64,000 bases of DNA from assembly GCF_030658505.1 (NCBI RefSeq), contig NZ_JAUTXR010000163.1:43512-107511 (forward strand). Reading direction: 5' to 3'. The stretch's first letter is position 1. The number at the start of each line of letters is the position of its first letter. Below, one piece after another: positions 12,429 to 23,915 of this stretch. A program made the translations under genes and the position numbers. The notes below the pieces were generated by a model. It saw nothing but the letters and a program-made list of their open reading frames with translations, was not told where the DNA came from and did not search any database. The stretch is from Stenotrophomonas raiganjensis (SeqCode) (GTDB lineage Bacteria; Pseudomonadota; Gammaproteobacteria; Xanthomonadales; Xanthomonadaceae).

Positions 12429-13715
12429 TCAGGCGGCGGCCAGGGCCTGTTCCAGGTCGGCGCGCAGGTCGCCGATGTGTTCGATGCCGATCGACAGCCG
12501 CACGGTGTCTTCACTGACGCCGGCCTTGGCCAGCTCCGCCGCATCCAGCTGGCGATGGGTGGTGGACGCTGGATGGGTCGCCAGCGATTTGGCGTCGCCC
12601 AGGTTCACCAGCCGGGTGAACAGCTTCAACGCATCGAGGAAGCGTGCGCCGGCTTCGCGACCGCCTGGCAAGCCGAAGGTCAGCACGCCCGAGCCGTGGC
12701 CACCGAGGTAGCGCTGGGCGGCAGCATGCTCCGGGTCGTCGGCCAACCCGGCGTAGCGGACCCAGGCCACCTTCGCGTGCGCCTTCAGGAACTGCGCGAC
12801 GGCCAGTGCGTTGGCGTTGATGCGTTCCATGCGCAGCGCCAGGGTCTCGATGCCCTGCAGGATCAGGAAGGCATTGAACGGCGACAGCGCCGCACCGGTA
12901 TTGCGCAGCGGCACCACGCGCGCGCGGCCGATATAGGCCGCCGGCCCCAGCGCTTCGGTGTAGACCACGCCGTGGTAGCTGGGGTCGGGCTGGTTGAGGC
13001 GGGCGAAACGCTTCGGCTGCGCCGCCCAGTCGAAGCGACCGGAGTCGATGATGGCGCCGCCGAGGCTGTTGCCGTGGCCGCCCAGGTACTTGGTCAGCGA
13101 GTGCACGACGATGTCGGCACCGTGCTCGAACGGGCGCAGCAGGAACGGCGTGGCCACGGTGTTGTCGACGATCAGCGGCACGCCCGCGGCATGCGCCACC
13201 TCGGCAATGGCGGCGATGTCGGTGACGTTGCCGCGCGGATTGCCGATCGATTCGACGAACACCGCCTTGGTGCGCTCGTCGATCAGCGCGGCGAACGCGG
13301 CGGGATCGGCCGGATCGGCAAAGCGCGCCTGGATGCCGTACTGCGGCAGCGTGTGTGCCAGTAGATTGAGGCTGCCGCCATACAGCGCGCTGGAGGCGAC
13401 GATGTTGTCGCCGGCCTCGGCGATGGTCTGGAGCGCATAGGTGATCGCGGCCTGCCCCGAGGCCAGCGCCAGCGCGCCGATGCCACCTTCCAGTGCGGCC
13501 AGGCGCTGCTCCAGCACGTCGGTGGTGGGGTTCATGATGCGGGTGTAGATGTTGCCCGGCACCTTCAGGTCGAACAGGTCGGCGCCATGCTGGGTGTCAT
13601 CGAAGGCATAGGCCACGGTCTGGTAGATCGGCACCGCCACTGCGCGGGTGGTCGGGTCGGGACGGTAGCCGCCATGTACGGCCAGGGTTTCCAGTTGCCA
13701 CTGCGGGTCGCTCAT
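12429..13715 (-). CDS. metY: O-acetylhomoserine (thiol)-lyase / sulfhydrylase
   Basis: 428-residue PLP enzyme of the Cys/Met metabolism family. It makes homocysteine from O-acetylhomoserine and sulfide in direct-sulfhydrylation methionine synthesis. Visible motifs are ETLAVHGGYRPDPTTRAVAVPIYQT at the N-terminus in family style, YTRIMNPT, the cofactor-contact region ALASGQAAI, VDNTVATP, and the PLP lysine in HSLTKYLGGHG. The start MSDPQWQLETLAVH (complement of ATG at 13713-13715) is typical; an upstream in-frame ATG would add 17 atypical residues. It has its own terminator and is divergent from the two-component system. Confidence 0.92.
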   Translation of the reverse strand: MSDPQWQLETLAVHGGYRPDPTTRAVAVPIYQTVAYAFDDTQHGADLFDLKVPGNIYTRIMNPTTDVLEQRLAALEGGIGALALASGQAAITYALQTIAEAGDNIVASSALYGGSLNLLAHTLPQYGIQARFADPADPAAFAALIDERTKAVFVESIGNPRGNVTDIAAIAEVAHAAGVPLIVDNTVATPFLLRPFEHGADIVVHSLTKYLGGHGNSLGGAIIDSGRFDWAAQPKRFARLNQPDPSYHGVVYTEALGPAAYIGRARVVPLRNTGAALSPFNAFLILQGIETLALRMERINANALAVAQFLKAHAKVAWVRYAGLADDPEHAAAQRYLGGHGSGVLTFGLPGGREAGARFLDALKLFTRLVNLGDAKSLATHPASTTHRQLDAAELAKAGVSEDTVRLSIGIEHIGDLRADLEQALAAA

Positions 13716-13897
13716 TGCACCAGGCTCCATCCGGGGAAACCGCCACCATAGGCCAGCCCGGGCCACGCGCTGAAAGCCGCTGGCGATGACGCCAGTACTG
13801 CCGGTTATCAGGTTGGCCGCGATTCAGGCAGCCGTCATGGGCCGTTGCTAGGCTTCGCCACCGGGCGCCCCTGCCCGGGCACGGAGGCCCCACGCGC

Positions 13898-14635
13898 ATG
13901 CAGCCATCCCCTTGGACACCCACCGCCAGCAGCACACCGACACCGGTATTGCTGGTGGAAGATGACCGCCGCCTGGCCGAGCTGGTCAGCGACTATCTCC
14001 ACGAGCATGGGTTCGCCGTGCAGCACGTGGCACGGGGCGATCTGGCCGGTGCCGCCTGCCGCCAGCACGCGCCGGAACTGGTGGTGCTGGACCTGATGCT
14101 GCCCGGCCTGGGCGGCATCGACGTGTGCCGGCAGATCCGCAGCTTCTCCGATGTGCCGATCCTGATGCTGACCGCCTGCGAGGACGACATCGAGCAGGTG
14201 CTGGGCCTGGAATCGGGTGCCGACGACTATGTGCACAAGCCGATCGAGCCGCGCCTGCTGCTGGCCCGCCTGCGCGCCCTGCTGCGCCGCCGGCATGGCA
14301 GCGGCAACACCGGCACGCCCTGCCGGCTGATGCATGGCGAGCTGCTGATCGACCGCATGCAGCGCGAGGTGCACCTGCATGGCCAGCCGGTGGACATGGG
14401 CACCACCGAATTCGAGATCCTGTGGTTGTTGGCCAGCCAGCCGGGGCAGATCCTCTCGCGCGACCAGATCCTGCAGGCGGTGCGCGGCATCGATTTCGAC
14501 GGACTGGACCGCAGCGTCGACGTCAGCATCGGCAAGCTGCGCCGCAAGCTCGGCGACGATGCGCGCGAACCACGGCGGATCAAGACCGTGTGGGGCCGCG
14601 GCTACCAGTTCAATCCGTCGGCCTGGACGGCATGA
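13898..14635 (+). CDS. rstA: OmpR-family response regulator, RstA-like
   Basis: 245 residues. Receiver domain (~17-130) with acidic pair VEDD, phospho-acceptor Asp in VVLDLMLPG (~64), Thr in LMLTA and Lys in HKPI. The winged-helix DNA-binding domain (~145-240) carries the RstA-like stretch RGIDFDGLDRSVDVSIGKLR and the RIKTVWGRGYQF end. Its stop overlaps the start of the sensor kinase gene by four bases (ATGA), so the two are translationally coupled. The signal is not deducible. Confidence 0.85.
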   Translation: MQPSPWTPTASSTPTPVLLVEDDRRLAELVSDYLHEHGFAVQHVARGDLAGAACRQHAPELVVLDLMLPGLGGIDVCRQIRSFSDVPILMLTACEDDIEQVLGLESGADDYVHKPIEPRLLLARLRALLRRRHGSGNTGTPCRLMHGELLIDRMQREVHLHGQPVDMGTTEFEILWLLASQPGQILSRDQILQAVRGIDFDGLDRSVDVSIGKLRRKLGDDAREPRRIKTVWGRGYQFNPSAWTA

Positions 14636-15927
14636 AGCGGCTGTTCCTGCGCCTGTGGCTGGTGGTCGGCGCCAGCTTCCTGATCACCCTGCTGCTGATC
14701 AACGTGATCTTTGATCGCATCTACCTGCCGTTCCAGCAGCGTGTGTTCGCAGAACAGGTGCGCGGCCAGCTGTATGCATTGCGGCAGGGACTGGATGGAA
14801 AGGACCCCGCCGCCCAGCAGGACCAGCTGGCGAAGTGGCAACCCCACTACGGCATTGAACTGGCACTGCTGCCGTCAGCGCCGGCCCTTGAGGCGGGCGA
14901 ACAGGAACAGCTGCGGCGCAACGGACTCATCTCCCGGCAGAAGTTCGAGATCGTACTGGCGCCCCTTGCCCCCCAGCATCCGGACGGTCCCTGGCTGCGC
15001 CTGCACCTGCCAGGCGAGCCGTCGATGACCCTGTATCTCACCCTGATCGCGTATTCGGTGATGCTGGCCCTGTTCGGGCTGTGCCTGTACGCCTGGGTGC
15101 GCCTGCTCTGGCGCGATCTGGACGCCCTGCGCGTGCATGCCGACCGCATTGGCGCTGGCGATCTGCAGGCACGCGCGCAGGTCTCGCCACGCTCGCAGAT
15201 CCGGGTCATCGTCGAACACTCCAATCGCATGGCCGCACGCGTGGCCGAGCTGGTGCAGCGCCAGCGCGACCTGACCCATGCGATCTCGCACGAACTGCGT
15301 ACGCCGATCGCACGCGTGGCCTTCGGCCTGGACCTGATGCAGGACAGCGATGATCGCGAACGTCGCGAGCGACTTGCGCAGGGACTCCACGGTGACCTGG
15401 CCGAACTCAACCGGCTGGTCAGCGAACTGCTGGCCTATGAGCGGCTGGAACACCCCAGCGAAGGCGAGCCGCTACAGCGCATCGAAGCCAACGACTGGTT
15501 GCAGGCCTGCCTGGCCGATGTGCGTCGTGACGCCGAACGCGCCAGCCTCGTGCTGCGTGTGCTGCCCAGCGCGCTGCCGCGCGTGGACGCCGAGCCGCGC
15601 CTGCTGCAGCTGGCGTTGAGCAACCTGGTCGGCAACGCGCTGCGCCATGCACGCTCACAGGTCGAGGTCTCGCTGGTCGGCGTCGACGGCCGCGCCTGCC
15701 TGCGCGTGGATGACGACGGTCCCGGCATCGCCGAGGCCGATCGCGAGAAGGTGATCCGTCCCTTCACCCGCCTTGACGACAGCCGCAGCCGCGATACCGG
15801 CGGCTTCGGCCTGGGCCTGGCCATCGTCAGCCGCATCGCCACACGCCACGGTGGCGAGCTGCGCATCAGCCGCGCCACGCTGGGCGGCGCACGCCTGGAA
15901 ATGCACTGGCCGCTGGCTGCCAGCTGA
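14632..15927 (+). CDS. rstB: Sensor histidine kinase, RstB-like
   Basis: 431 residues. TM1 at ~8-25 (LWLVVGASFLITLLLINVIF), a periplasmic sensor of ~110 residues, TM2 at ~140-160 (LIAYSVMLALFGLCLYAWV), and a HAMP segment. The HisKA H-box is SHELRTPIARVAFGLDLM. The ATPase domain has an N-box (NLVGNALRHA), G1 (DDGPGIAEADR) and G2 (GFGLGLAIV). It pairs with the upstream RstA-like regulator through an ATGA overlap. A MipA-type porin gene follows and may be a target, although that is only positional. Confidence 0.85.
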   Translation: MKRLFLRLWLVVGASFLITLLLINVIFDRIYLPFQQRVFAEQVRGQLYALRQGLDGKDPAAQQDQLAKWQPHYGIELALLPSAPALEAGEQEQLRRNGLISRQKFEIVLAPLAPQHPDGPWLRLHLPGEPSMTLYLTLIAYSVMLALFGLCLYAWVRLLWRDLDALRVHADRIGAGDLQARAQVSPRSQIRVIVEHSNRMAARVAELVQRQRDLTHAISHELRTPIARVAFGLDLMQDSDDRERRERLAQGLHGDLAELNRLVSELLAYERLEHPSEGEPLQRIEANDWLQACLADVRRDAERASLVLRVLPSALPRVDAEPRLLQLALSNLVGNALRHARSQVEVSLVGVDGRACLRVDDDGPGIAEADREKVIRPFTRLDDSRSRDTGGFGLGLAIVSRIATRHGGELRISRATLGGARLEMHWPLAAS

Positions 15928-16067
15928 ACGCCCGAGGGCGCGATTACAGTTGATTACAACTCCCGCACAACTGCGGACGGAACGGTCGCCGGCATATCGC
16001 CACGCTGGCGACCCTGCAGCGCACGCCGGATGCGCGTGCTGCTTTCCTCCCATTGTCGAGAGTTTCC

Positions 16068-16874
16068 ATGTCCCAGCTTCGCCGTTCCCGTTCCCCTGCC
16101 CTGCTCTGCCTGGCCCTGCTGCCCCTGTTCGCCGCGCCGATCGCCCATGCCAAGGATGACCACTGGACCTTCGAAGTTGCCGCCGGGGGGGGCGTGACCC
16201 CGCGCTACAGCGGCAGCGAGGAATACCGTGCGACGCCGTCGTTGTCCTTCGACGTGACCTCGCCGGGTGGATGGTTTCTGGGCACCAGTGGCATTGGCTG
16301 GGGCACCTCCATCGGCGAGCACACCCGCGTGCGCGCCTATGTCGGTGCCAGCGGCATCCGCAAGGACAAGGACTCGCTGCTTGGCGGTTCGGACTTCCTG
16401 CGCGGCATGGGCGATATCGATACCCGTCCCCTGGTCGGCGTCTCGGCTGGTTATACGTTGGGCGAAGCCGTGCTGAGCGGTTCCTGGCAGTTCACCCGCA
16501 AGGATGAGGACAAGGCCGAGAACGGCCTGGCCACCCAGCAGGTGCACCTGAACCTGACCCTGCCGCTGTTCGACCTGGCCGGCGGTGTGGTCAGCGGCAG
16601 CGTCTCCACCGACTACGGCAACCGCGGCTACATGCAGACCTGGTACGGCGTCAGCCCGGAACAGGCGGCGCGTACCGGCTTTGCCGAACACAAGCCGAAG
16701 GCCGGCCTGGTCAGCGCCGGTGTCGGCCTGAAGTGGAGCCACCGCGTGGGCCGCAATGGCAACTGGTACATCTCGGCCGAAGGCACGCGCCTGCTTGGCG
16801 ATGCGGCCGACAGCCCGATCGTGCAAAAGCCCAACCAGTTCGGATTGATGAGCGGGTACACGCACCGCTTCTGA
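16068..16874 (+). CDS. MipA/OmpV family outer membrane protein
   Basis: 268 residues with a Sec signal peptide (MSQLRRSRSPALLCLALLPL..., cleaved near AHAKDD). The mature part is a small beta-barrel with the family pattern VAAGGGVTPRYSGSEEYR near the start, aromatic/Gly alternation, and a C-terminal ...SGYTHRF ending in Phe as BAM substrates do. MipA/OmpV proteins are porin-like or interact with murein enzymes. The start at 16068 follows AGAGTTTCC; another ATG 15 bases upstream is less likely. Confidence 0.85.
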   Translation: MSQLRRSRSPALLCLALLPLFAAPIAHAKDDHWTFEVAAGGGVTPRYSGSEEYRATPSLSFDVTSPGGWFLGTSGIGWGTSIGEHTRVRAYVGASGIRKDKDSLLGGSDFLRGMGDIDTRPLVGVSAGYTLGEAVLSGSWQFTRKDEDKAENGLATQQVHLNLTLPLFDLAGGVVSGSVSTDYGNRGYMQTWYGVSPEQAARTGFAEHKPKAGLVSAGVGLKWSHRVGRNGNWYISAEGTRLLGDAADSPIVQKPNQFGLMSGYTHRF

Positions 16875-16880
16875 GAAGTC

Positions 16881-16902
16881 GCCGGGCATGGCCCGGCGCT
16901 AC
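16881..16902 (-). repeat. SMAG-type palindrome
   Basis: A single GTAG-headed unit read on the minus strand (GCCGGGCATGGCCCGGCGCT + AC), between the convergent porin and clpB genes. Confidence 0.75.
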
Positions 16903-16945
16903 CGGAGAAAACGGGTCGCTGCGATCAGGCAGCGCCCCGCATGAT

Positions 16946-19531
<2,586 letters not shown>

Positions 19532-19581
19532 TGCGAATCCTCATCGGTCATCAGGGCCGGCCCGCGCCGGCGATGCTGGAA

Positions 19582-19609
19582 AGATGCGGTTGCCCCACCC
19601 CGTTTCAAG
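19582..19609 (-). promoter_or_regulatory. Sigma32-like heat-shock promoter of clpB
   Basis: On the minus strand, CTTGAAA (complement 19603-19609) and CCGCATCT (complement 19582-19589) are separated by 13 bases, close to the sigma32 consensus CTTGAAA-N(11-14)-CCCCATNT. The -10 box lies 50 bases before the clpB ATG. Confidence 0.7.
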
Positions 19610-19712
19610 GGTGACTGCGACTGCACCCCGAGGCCAGTCAGCCTGCGGCCAGCATGCCGGAACGGGTGTGGTCGGCGCGTTGATCCCGATCAGTTGCGTG
19701 CGGTGGACGGTT

Positions 19713-20534
19713 TCAGTGGGTGATCGCGCTGCGGATTGCCCGTAGCTGCTGCTTGACGGCCCGCGCCTGCGCCACGTCCATGCGCAGCAGCGCCTTCTGC
19801 CCGATCGAGCGCGCCTGCAGGGTGGGATCGACAAAGCGATAGCGGCCACGCTCATCGCGTTCCACCTGCGGCGCCTGCGCCAGGTCCGGGGTCTCCAGCA
19901 GGTGATCGATCACCGCGACCAGGCGGTCGTTGAAGTACCCCTCAGGCCGCCCCAGGTCGACGTAGGCCTGCTGGATCAACGGATAGAAGCGCTTGTAGGC
20001 CGTTGCCGTTGCTGCCGGATCCAGCGCGGTGAAGGCCTGCACGTAGGGCGCATAGCGCGCCGCGTTGCTGGCGGCGATGCGATCACCGCCTTCGCCGGGC
20101 TCGACCTGCAGGCTGCCCGGCAGTGGCCGCGCGGCCAACGCCGTGGGCGGAACACTGGGCTTGTCCAGATTATCGACCTGGGTGACCAGGCGCTGGATCA
20201 CATGGTCGCGCAATAGCAGCGTCAGCGGGCCCTCGCCCTGGAACAACTGGCTCAACGCACCCCAGGCAGCGGCATCGCTGTCGGCCAGCTTCGGCAGCGC
20301 CGGGTCGGCGGCGGCCTCGGTATCCAGCGGATGCCTGATCGGCGGCGGTGCTGGCGCGGGTTCCGCGGCCGCCCGCGGCTGTGGTGGCGCGCTGGTGCTG
20401 GCGGGAGTTGATTGCACCGGCACCGAAACACCGTCCGCCAGGCTCTTCAGCTGATCGCGGAACAGCCAACCGCCCGCACCACCGATCACCACCACGCCCA
20501 ACACCCAGGGCCAAACCGCTTTTCCACTCTGCAT
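19713..20534 (-). CDS. DUF3014 membrane-anchored protein
   Basis: 273 residues. One N-terminal membrane segment (AVWPWVLGVVVIGGAGGWLF, ~6-25) is followed by a Pro/Ala-rich linker (~45-75) and a soluble domain (~80-270) presumably in the periplasm. The domain carries the DUF3014-type sequence around LPKLADSDAA, LLLRDHVIQRLVTQVDNLDK, and a conserved C-terminus with YRFVDPTLQARSIGQKALLRM. The start MQSGKAVWPW is chosen because the membrane anchor follows at once. The function is unknown. Confidence 0.8.
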   Translation of the reverse strand: MQSGKAVWPWVLGVVVIGGAGGWLFRDQLKSLADGVSVPVQSTPASTSAPPQPRAAAEPAPAPPPIRHPLDTEAAADPALPKLADSDAAAWGALSQLFQGEGPLTLLLRDHVIQRLVTQVDNLDKPSVPPTALAARPLPGSLQVEPGEGGDRIAASNAARYAPYVQAFTALDPAATATAYKRFYPLIQQAYVDLGRPEGYFNDRLVAVIDHLLETPDLAQAPQVERDERGRYRFVDPTLQARSIGQKALLRMDVAQARAVKQQLRAIRSAITH

Positions 20535-20703
20535 GATGCAGCACCTCGTTTCACACGCATGGAGAAGGTGTGACCCCACCGATTCCGGCGGGTTCCCCGC
20601 CTGTTCCGCTGCCGTTCGGATTCGACCCGCACCGAAGCCGCGCTCACGCCTGCTTTGCATGCCAAGCGCGAGGCTGTGGGCCCTGTTCTGTGGAGACACT
20701 GCC

Positions 20704-21414
20704 ATGCAGTACGCGCTGTACTACTGGACCGGCATCCAGGGCCGTGGCGAGTTCGTGCGGCTGGCGCTGGAAGATGCCGGTGCCGACTACATCGACATGG
20801 CGCGGGTGCACGGCGATGCGGTGATGCAGCCGTTCCTCGATGGCCGCAGTGAAGGTGCGCAGCCCTTCGCGCCGCCGTTCCTGAAGGCCGGTCGCCAGGT
20901 CATCGCGCAGGTCGCAGCGATACTGGATTTCCTGGGCCCGACGCTGGACCTGGTGCCGCAGGCGGCCTCGCGGCGGATGCAGGCGCTGCAACTGCAGCTG
21001 ACCATCGCTGACCTGGTGGCCGAGGTGCATGACACCCATCATCCGATTGCCGCCTCGAAGTACTACGAAGAGCAGAAGATCGAGGCCAAGGCACGTGCCG
21101 CATCGCTTCGCAGCGAACGACTGCCGAAGTTCCTCGGCTATTTCGAACAGGTGCTGGCGGCCAACGGTGGTCGCCATGCACTGCGCGAGCATTCGTATGT
21201 GGATCTGTCGCTGTTCCAGCTGCTGAGCGGGCTGGACTACATGTTCCCGCGCCGCATGCAGGCGCTGGCCCCCACCCTGCCCTTGCTGCGCGCGTTGCAG
21301 GAGCGGGTGGCGAAGCGGCCGAACATCGCCGCCTACCTGGCGTCGGAGCGACGGCTGGCATTCAATACGAATGGCATCTTCCGCCACTACCCGGAGCTGG
21401 ATGGAGCGCGCTGA
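20704..21414 (+). CDS. Glutathione S-transferase family protein
   Basis: 236 residues. The N-terminal thioredoxin-fold domain (~1-80) starts MQYALYYWTGIQGRGEFVRL, with the Tyr near the start that usually activates glutathione and the FAPPFLKAGRQVIAQVAAIL substrate loop. An all-helical C-terminal domain (~90-225) has the D-box-like SYVDLSLFQLLSGLDY. It resembles sigma/alpha-like bacterial GSTs. The start is fixed by the N-terminal fold; the frame is open 57 codons upstream without GST similarity. The substrate is unknown. Confidence 0.85.
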   Translation: MQYALYYWTGIQGRGEFVRLALEDAGADYIDMARVHGDAVMQPFLDGRSEGAQPFAPPFLKAGRQVIAQVAAILDFLGPTLDLVPQAASRRMQALQLQLTIADLVAEVHDTHHPIAASKYYEEQKIEAKARAASLRSERLPKFLGYFEQVLAANGGRHALREHSYVDLSLFQLLSGLDYMFPRRMQALAPTLPLLRALQERVAKRPNIAAYLASERRLAFNTNGIFRHYPELDGAR

Positions 21415-21450
21415 TGCCGCCGCCTGCCCCCCCCCGAAACGGAAGGAGCG

Positions 21451-21589
21451 GTAGTGCCGGCCGCTGGCCGGCAGCGCGCGTTGCGAGCATTCGCCGCCTG
21501 CAGCACATCCCTGTAGCAGCCGAGCGCAGGCTCGGCTCTACAACACCCCCGAAGCGGAAAGAGAGCGGTAGCGCCGGGCCATGCCCGGC
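21451..21589. repeat. Cluster of three SMAG-type repeats
   Basis: Three different SMAG subtypes in one 183-base gap: GTAGTGCCGGCC type at 21451-21473, GTAGCAGCCGAGC / GCTCGGCTCTAC type at 21512-21542, and GTAGCGCCGGGCC type at 21568-21589. They lie between the convergent GST and NCS2 permease genes. Confidence 0.8.
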
Positions 21590-21597
21590 GTCCCTGG

Positions 21598-23208
21598 TCA
21601 ATGATCGATGCGATCACCCAGCGGCTTCACCGCCTGCTTCTGCAGCGACAGCAGGCCCAGCAGCACCGCCAATGCCACGTAGGCGCCGGCGAACTGCCAG
21701 CTGATGATGCGCGCCAGGCCGTCCAGGTCCCAGGGCAGGTAGATGCCGCCGCGCGGGTCCACCGAATGGATCAGGCCGAACAGGGTCAGCACCGCCGCCA
21801 CCAGCAGGAAACCGCAGGCACGGCGCAGGCGGCCATCGACCATCGCCGCCACCGCCGAGATCCACAGCATCGAGGTGATGATGAAGCCGTTGCCGAGGGT
21901 GAAGATCACCGCCAGTTCCGGCAGGCCATGGCCATCCAGCTTGGTCAGCAGCTGCGGCAGCTGGTCCGGGGCGATCCAGCCCGGTGCCTTGATCGCCAGC
22001 AGGTAGGCCACCGACGGCAGGAAACCGAACACCATCGCCCCGGTGTGATGACGTGGCGTGGCCTGGAAGGCCTGGGTGGTGATGTCGATGGCCACGTACA
22101 CGATGATCGGTGCCAGCACCGCCAGCGGCAACCACTGCACCAGCCCGGAGATGATGCCGAGCATGCCGCCGATGCCGACGAACAGGCCGGTCAGCAGCGT
22201 GTAGCCGCTGCGCGCACCCATGTGCTTGTAGGCCGGCTGGCCGATGTACGGCGTGGTCTGCGCCACGCCACCGCAGACGCCGGCCACCAGCGTGGCCACC
22301 GCTTCTACCAGCAGGATGTCGCGGGTGCGGTAGTCATCGCCGGCCGCGCGCGCGCTTTCAGACACATTGATGCCACCGACCACCATCAGCAGGCCGAACG
22401 GCAGCAGCAGCGGCAGGTAGGTCATCGCGGTGGGCAGGCCGTCGAGGAAGCCCAGCGTCGGCAGCGGCAGCACCACCTGCGGCGGCACCCACGCCGGCAC
22501 ATGGAAGCCAGGCGCGCCCAAGCCGGCCAGGCCGAGGCCGTAATACAGCACGGTGCCGAACACGAAGGCCAGCAGCACGCCGGGGCCACGCACCGGCAAC
22601 CTGCCCTTGGCAATCAGCACATACAGCAGCAGGCCCAGCGTGGTGAAGCCGACCAGCGGCGAGCGCAGCGTTTCCAGCAGCGGCAGCAGGCCCATCAGCA
22701 CCAGCGCGATGCCGGCGATGGACCCCAGCAGCGCGGCACGCGGCAGCGCGCGGGTAACCGCTTCGCCGAAGAACGACAGCACGAACTTGAGCACGCCCAT
22801 GATCACCAGCGCGGCCATGCCCAGCTGCCAGGTGGCGATACCCGCGGCGTGCGGGTCCATGCCTTGCTGCTTGAAGGCGATGAAGGCCGGGCCGAGCACC
22901 AGCAGGGCCATGCCGATGCTGGTGGGTGCATCCAGGCCCAGCGGCATGGCGGTGACATCGTCGCGGCCGGTACGCGCGGCCAGCCGGCGCGCCATCAGGG
23001 TGTACAGCAGGTTGCCGACCAGCACGCCGAAGGCGGTGCCGGGGAACATGCGGCCGAACACCACGTCGGCGGGGAACTGGAAGATCCCGACCAGGGCCAT
23101 GGCGATGAAGCCGAGGATGGAGAGGTTGTCGACGACCAGGCCGAAAAAGCCGTTGAAGTCACCGGCGACGAACCAGCGACGCGGTGCGGCGGAAGCGGGA
23201 GCGGACAT
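21598..23208 (-). CDS. NCS2-type permease
   Basis: 536-residue inner membrane protein with about 12-14 hydrophobic helices. The N-terminus reads RWFVAGDFNGFFGLVVDNL, and motifs such as AMPLGLDAPTSIGMALLVLGPA and VAGVCGGVAQTTPYIGQPAYK place it in the nucleobase/xanthine-uracil superfamily (sulfate-permease-like fold). It is a distant NCS2 branch rather than UraA or XanP themselves, so the substrate is open. The start MSAPASAAPRRW (complement of ATG at 23206-23208) comes just before the first helix; the frame is open upstream only through repeat DNA. Its upstream region holds cloverleaf element B. Confidence 0.8.
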   Translation of the reverse strand: MSAPASAAPRRWFVAGDFNGFFGLVVDNLSILGFIAMALVGIFQFPADVVFGRMFPGTAFGVLVGNLLYTLMARRLAARTGRDDVTAMPLGLDAPTSIGMALLVLGPAFIAFKQQGMDPHAAGIATWQLGMAALVIMGVLKFVLSFFGEAVTRALPRAALLGSIAGIALVLMGLLPLLETLRSPLVGFTTLGLLLYVLIAKGRLPVRGPGVLLAFVFGTVLYYGLGLAGLGAPGFHVPAWVPPQVVLPLPTLGFLDGLPTAMTYLPLLLPFGLLMVVGGINVSESARAAGDDYRTRDILLVEAVATLVAGVCGGVAQTTPYIGQPAYKHMGARSGYTLLTGLFVGIGGMLGIISGLVQWLPLAVLAPIIVYVAIDITTQAFQATPRHHTGAMVFGFLPSVAYLLAIKAPGWIAPDQLPQLLTKLDGHGLPELAVIFTLGNGFIITSMLWISAVAAMVDGRLRRACGFLLVAAVLTLFGLIHSVDPRGGIYLPWDLDGLARIISWQFAGAYVALAVLLGLLSLQKQAVKPLGDRIDH

Positions 23209-23348
23209 GGAAGGGGCGGTGGGGGTGGGGACCGCCGATGGTAGGCCCAGCGGGGCCAGCGCGCCAATTCCGTCGTGGAATGATGGGTTCCAGCCAACGG
23301 CGGGGCCCCTCGTGGCTGGGTTGGTCGCGGACAGCGATTTCCTGGGTT

Positions 23349-23454
23349 GGGCCGGTCGGGTAGATGGCGCGGGGGACGCCGTAAACCCATCCATGGGGGC
23401 TTGGCCGCGGCATCCATGCCGCGGACACCCCCGCGCCACCTACCCGCCCGGCCC
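23349..23454. repeat. Cloverleaf-like element B
   Basis: Outer arms of 27 bases (23349-23375 and 23428-23454) pair with two mismatches. The interior again holds two palindromes, CCCATCCATGGG and CCGCGGCATCCATGCCGCGG, and shares GGGGGACGCCGTAAA with element A. The arm sequence is almost wholly different from A apart from the inner G5/C5, although the pairing is kept. Confidence 0.8.
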
Positions 23455-23524
23455 CTGACAATTTCCTGCGCGTGCCAGCCACGGAAGAGAATCAAAAGAT
23501 CAAAAGCAAAGCCAGGCTCTCTTT

Positions 23525-23591
23525 GTAGCGCCGAGCCCATGCTCGGCTGCTGTATGCGAAGCCTCTCAGCCGAGCGTGGGCTCGGCTCTAC
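23525..23591. repeat. Inverted pair of SMAG palindromes (GTAG..CCGAGCC type)
   Basis: Two ~25-base GTAG-headed palindromes face each other across ~20 bases, within the 707-base gap (23209-23915) upstream of the permease gene and downstream of poxB. No gene is seen in this gap. Confidence 0.75.
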
Positions 23592-23619
23592 AGAAGATCA
23601 TTCCAACCATTCTTTCGTT

Positions 23620-23643
23620 CATCCACGCATGGCGTGGATCTAC
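23620..23643 (-). repeat. SMAG palindrome (GTAGATCCACGCC type)
   Basis: A single unit read on the minus strand, followed at once by a GTGTCGACC / GGTCGACAC hairpin. Both are part of the composite repeat around cloverleaf element C. Confidence 0.7.
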
Positions 23644-23692
23644 CGTGTCGACCAAGGTCGACACCTACCCACAGCAGCGGAAAACTGTCGAA

Positions 23693-23794
23693 GGCGGGGT
23701 GGGGCCGGTTGCGGGGGCGTGAGCCGCATGGATGCGGCGACCGAGCTTACATGGACGTACTTGCAGCGGCCCCCGCAACCGGCCCCATCCCGCC
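23693..23794. repeat. Cloverleaf-like element C (inverted copy)
   Basis: Arms of 25 bases (23693-23717 and 23770-23794) with a single mismatch. The interior is the reverse complement of element A: GCCGCATGGATGCGGC first, then TACATGGACGTA. At arm positions 5 and 12, A has A:T and T:A pairs where C has G:C and G:C, so changes are compensated on the other arm. Confidence 0.85.
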
Positions 23795-23810
23795 ATCCCA
23801 CGGAATGCCC

Positions 23811-23876
23811 GCTGTTGCTGTTGCTTCGGCTGTTGCTTCGGCTGTTGCTTCGGCTGTTGCTTCGGCTGTTGCATTG
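23811..23876. repeat. 12-bp tandem repeat
   Basis: Four exact head-to-tail copies of GCTGTTGCTTCG (23817-23864) with partial copies on both sides. A short related tract (GCCGAAGCAACAGCAACG) flanks cloverleaf element A at 11999-12018, so the tract belongs to the composite repeat and varies in copy number between copies. Confidence 0.85.
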
Positions 23877-23915
23877 GCCTCTGCGGGTGCAGGGCGCAGC
23901 CCTGCATCGCCCCCC

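Noticed and set aside
13716-13897. Possible SAM riboswitch upstream of metY
   Set aside because: Only short hairpins such as CGCTGGCG..CGCCAG are seen; I could not recognise the core of a known SAM riboswitch class.
23811-23876. Tandem repeat considered as a CRISPR array
   Set aside because: The unit is 12 bp with no spacers, and no cas genes are present.
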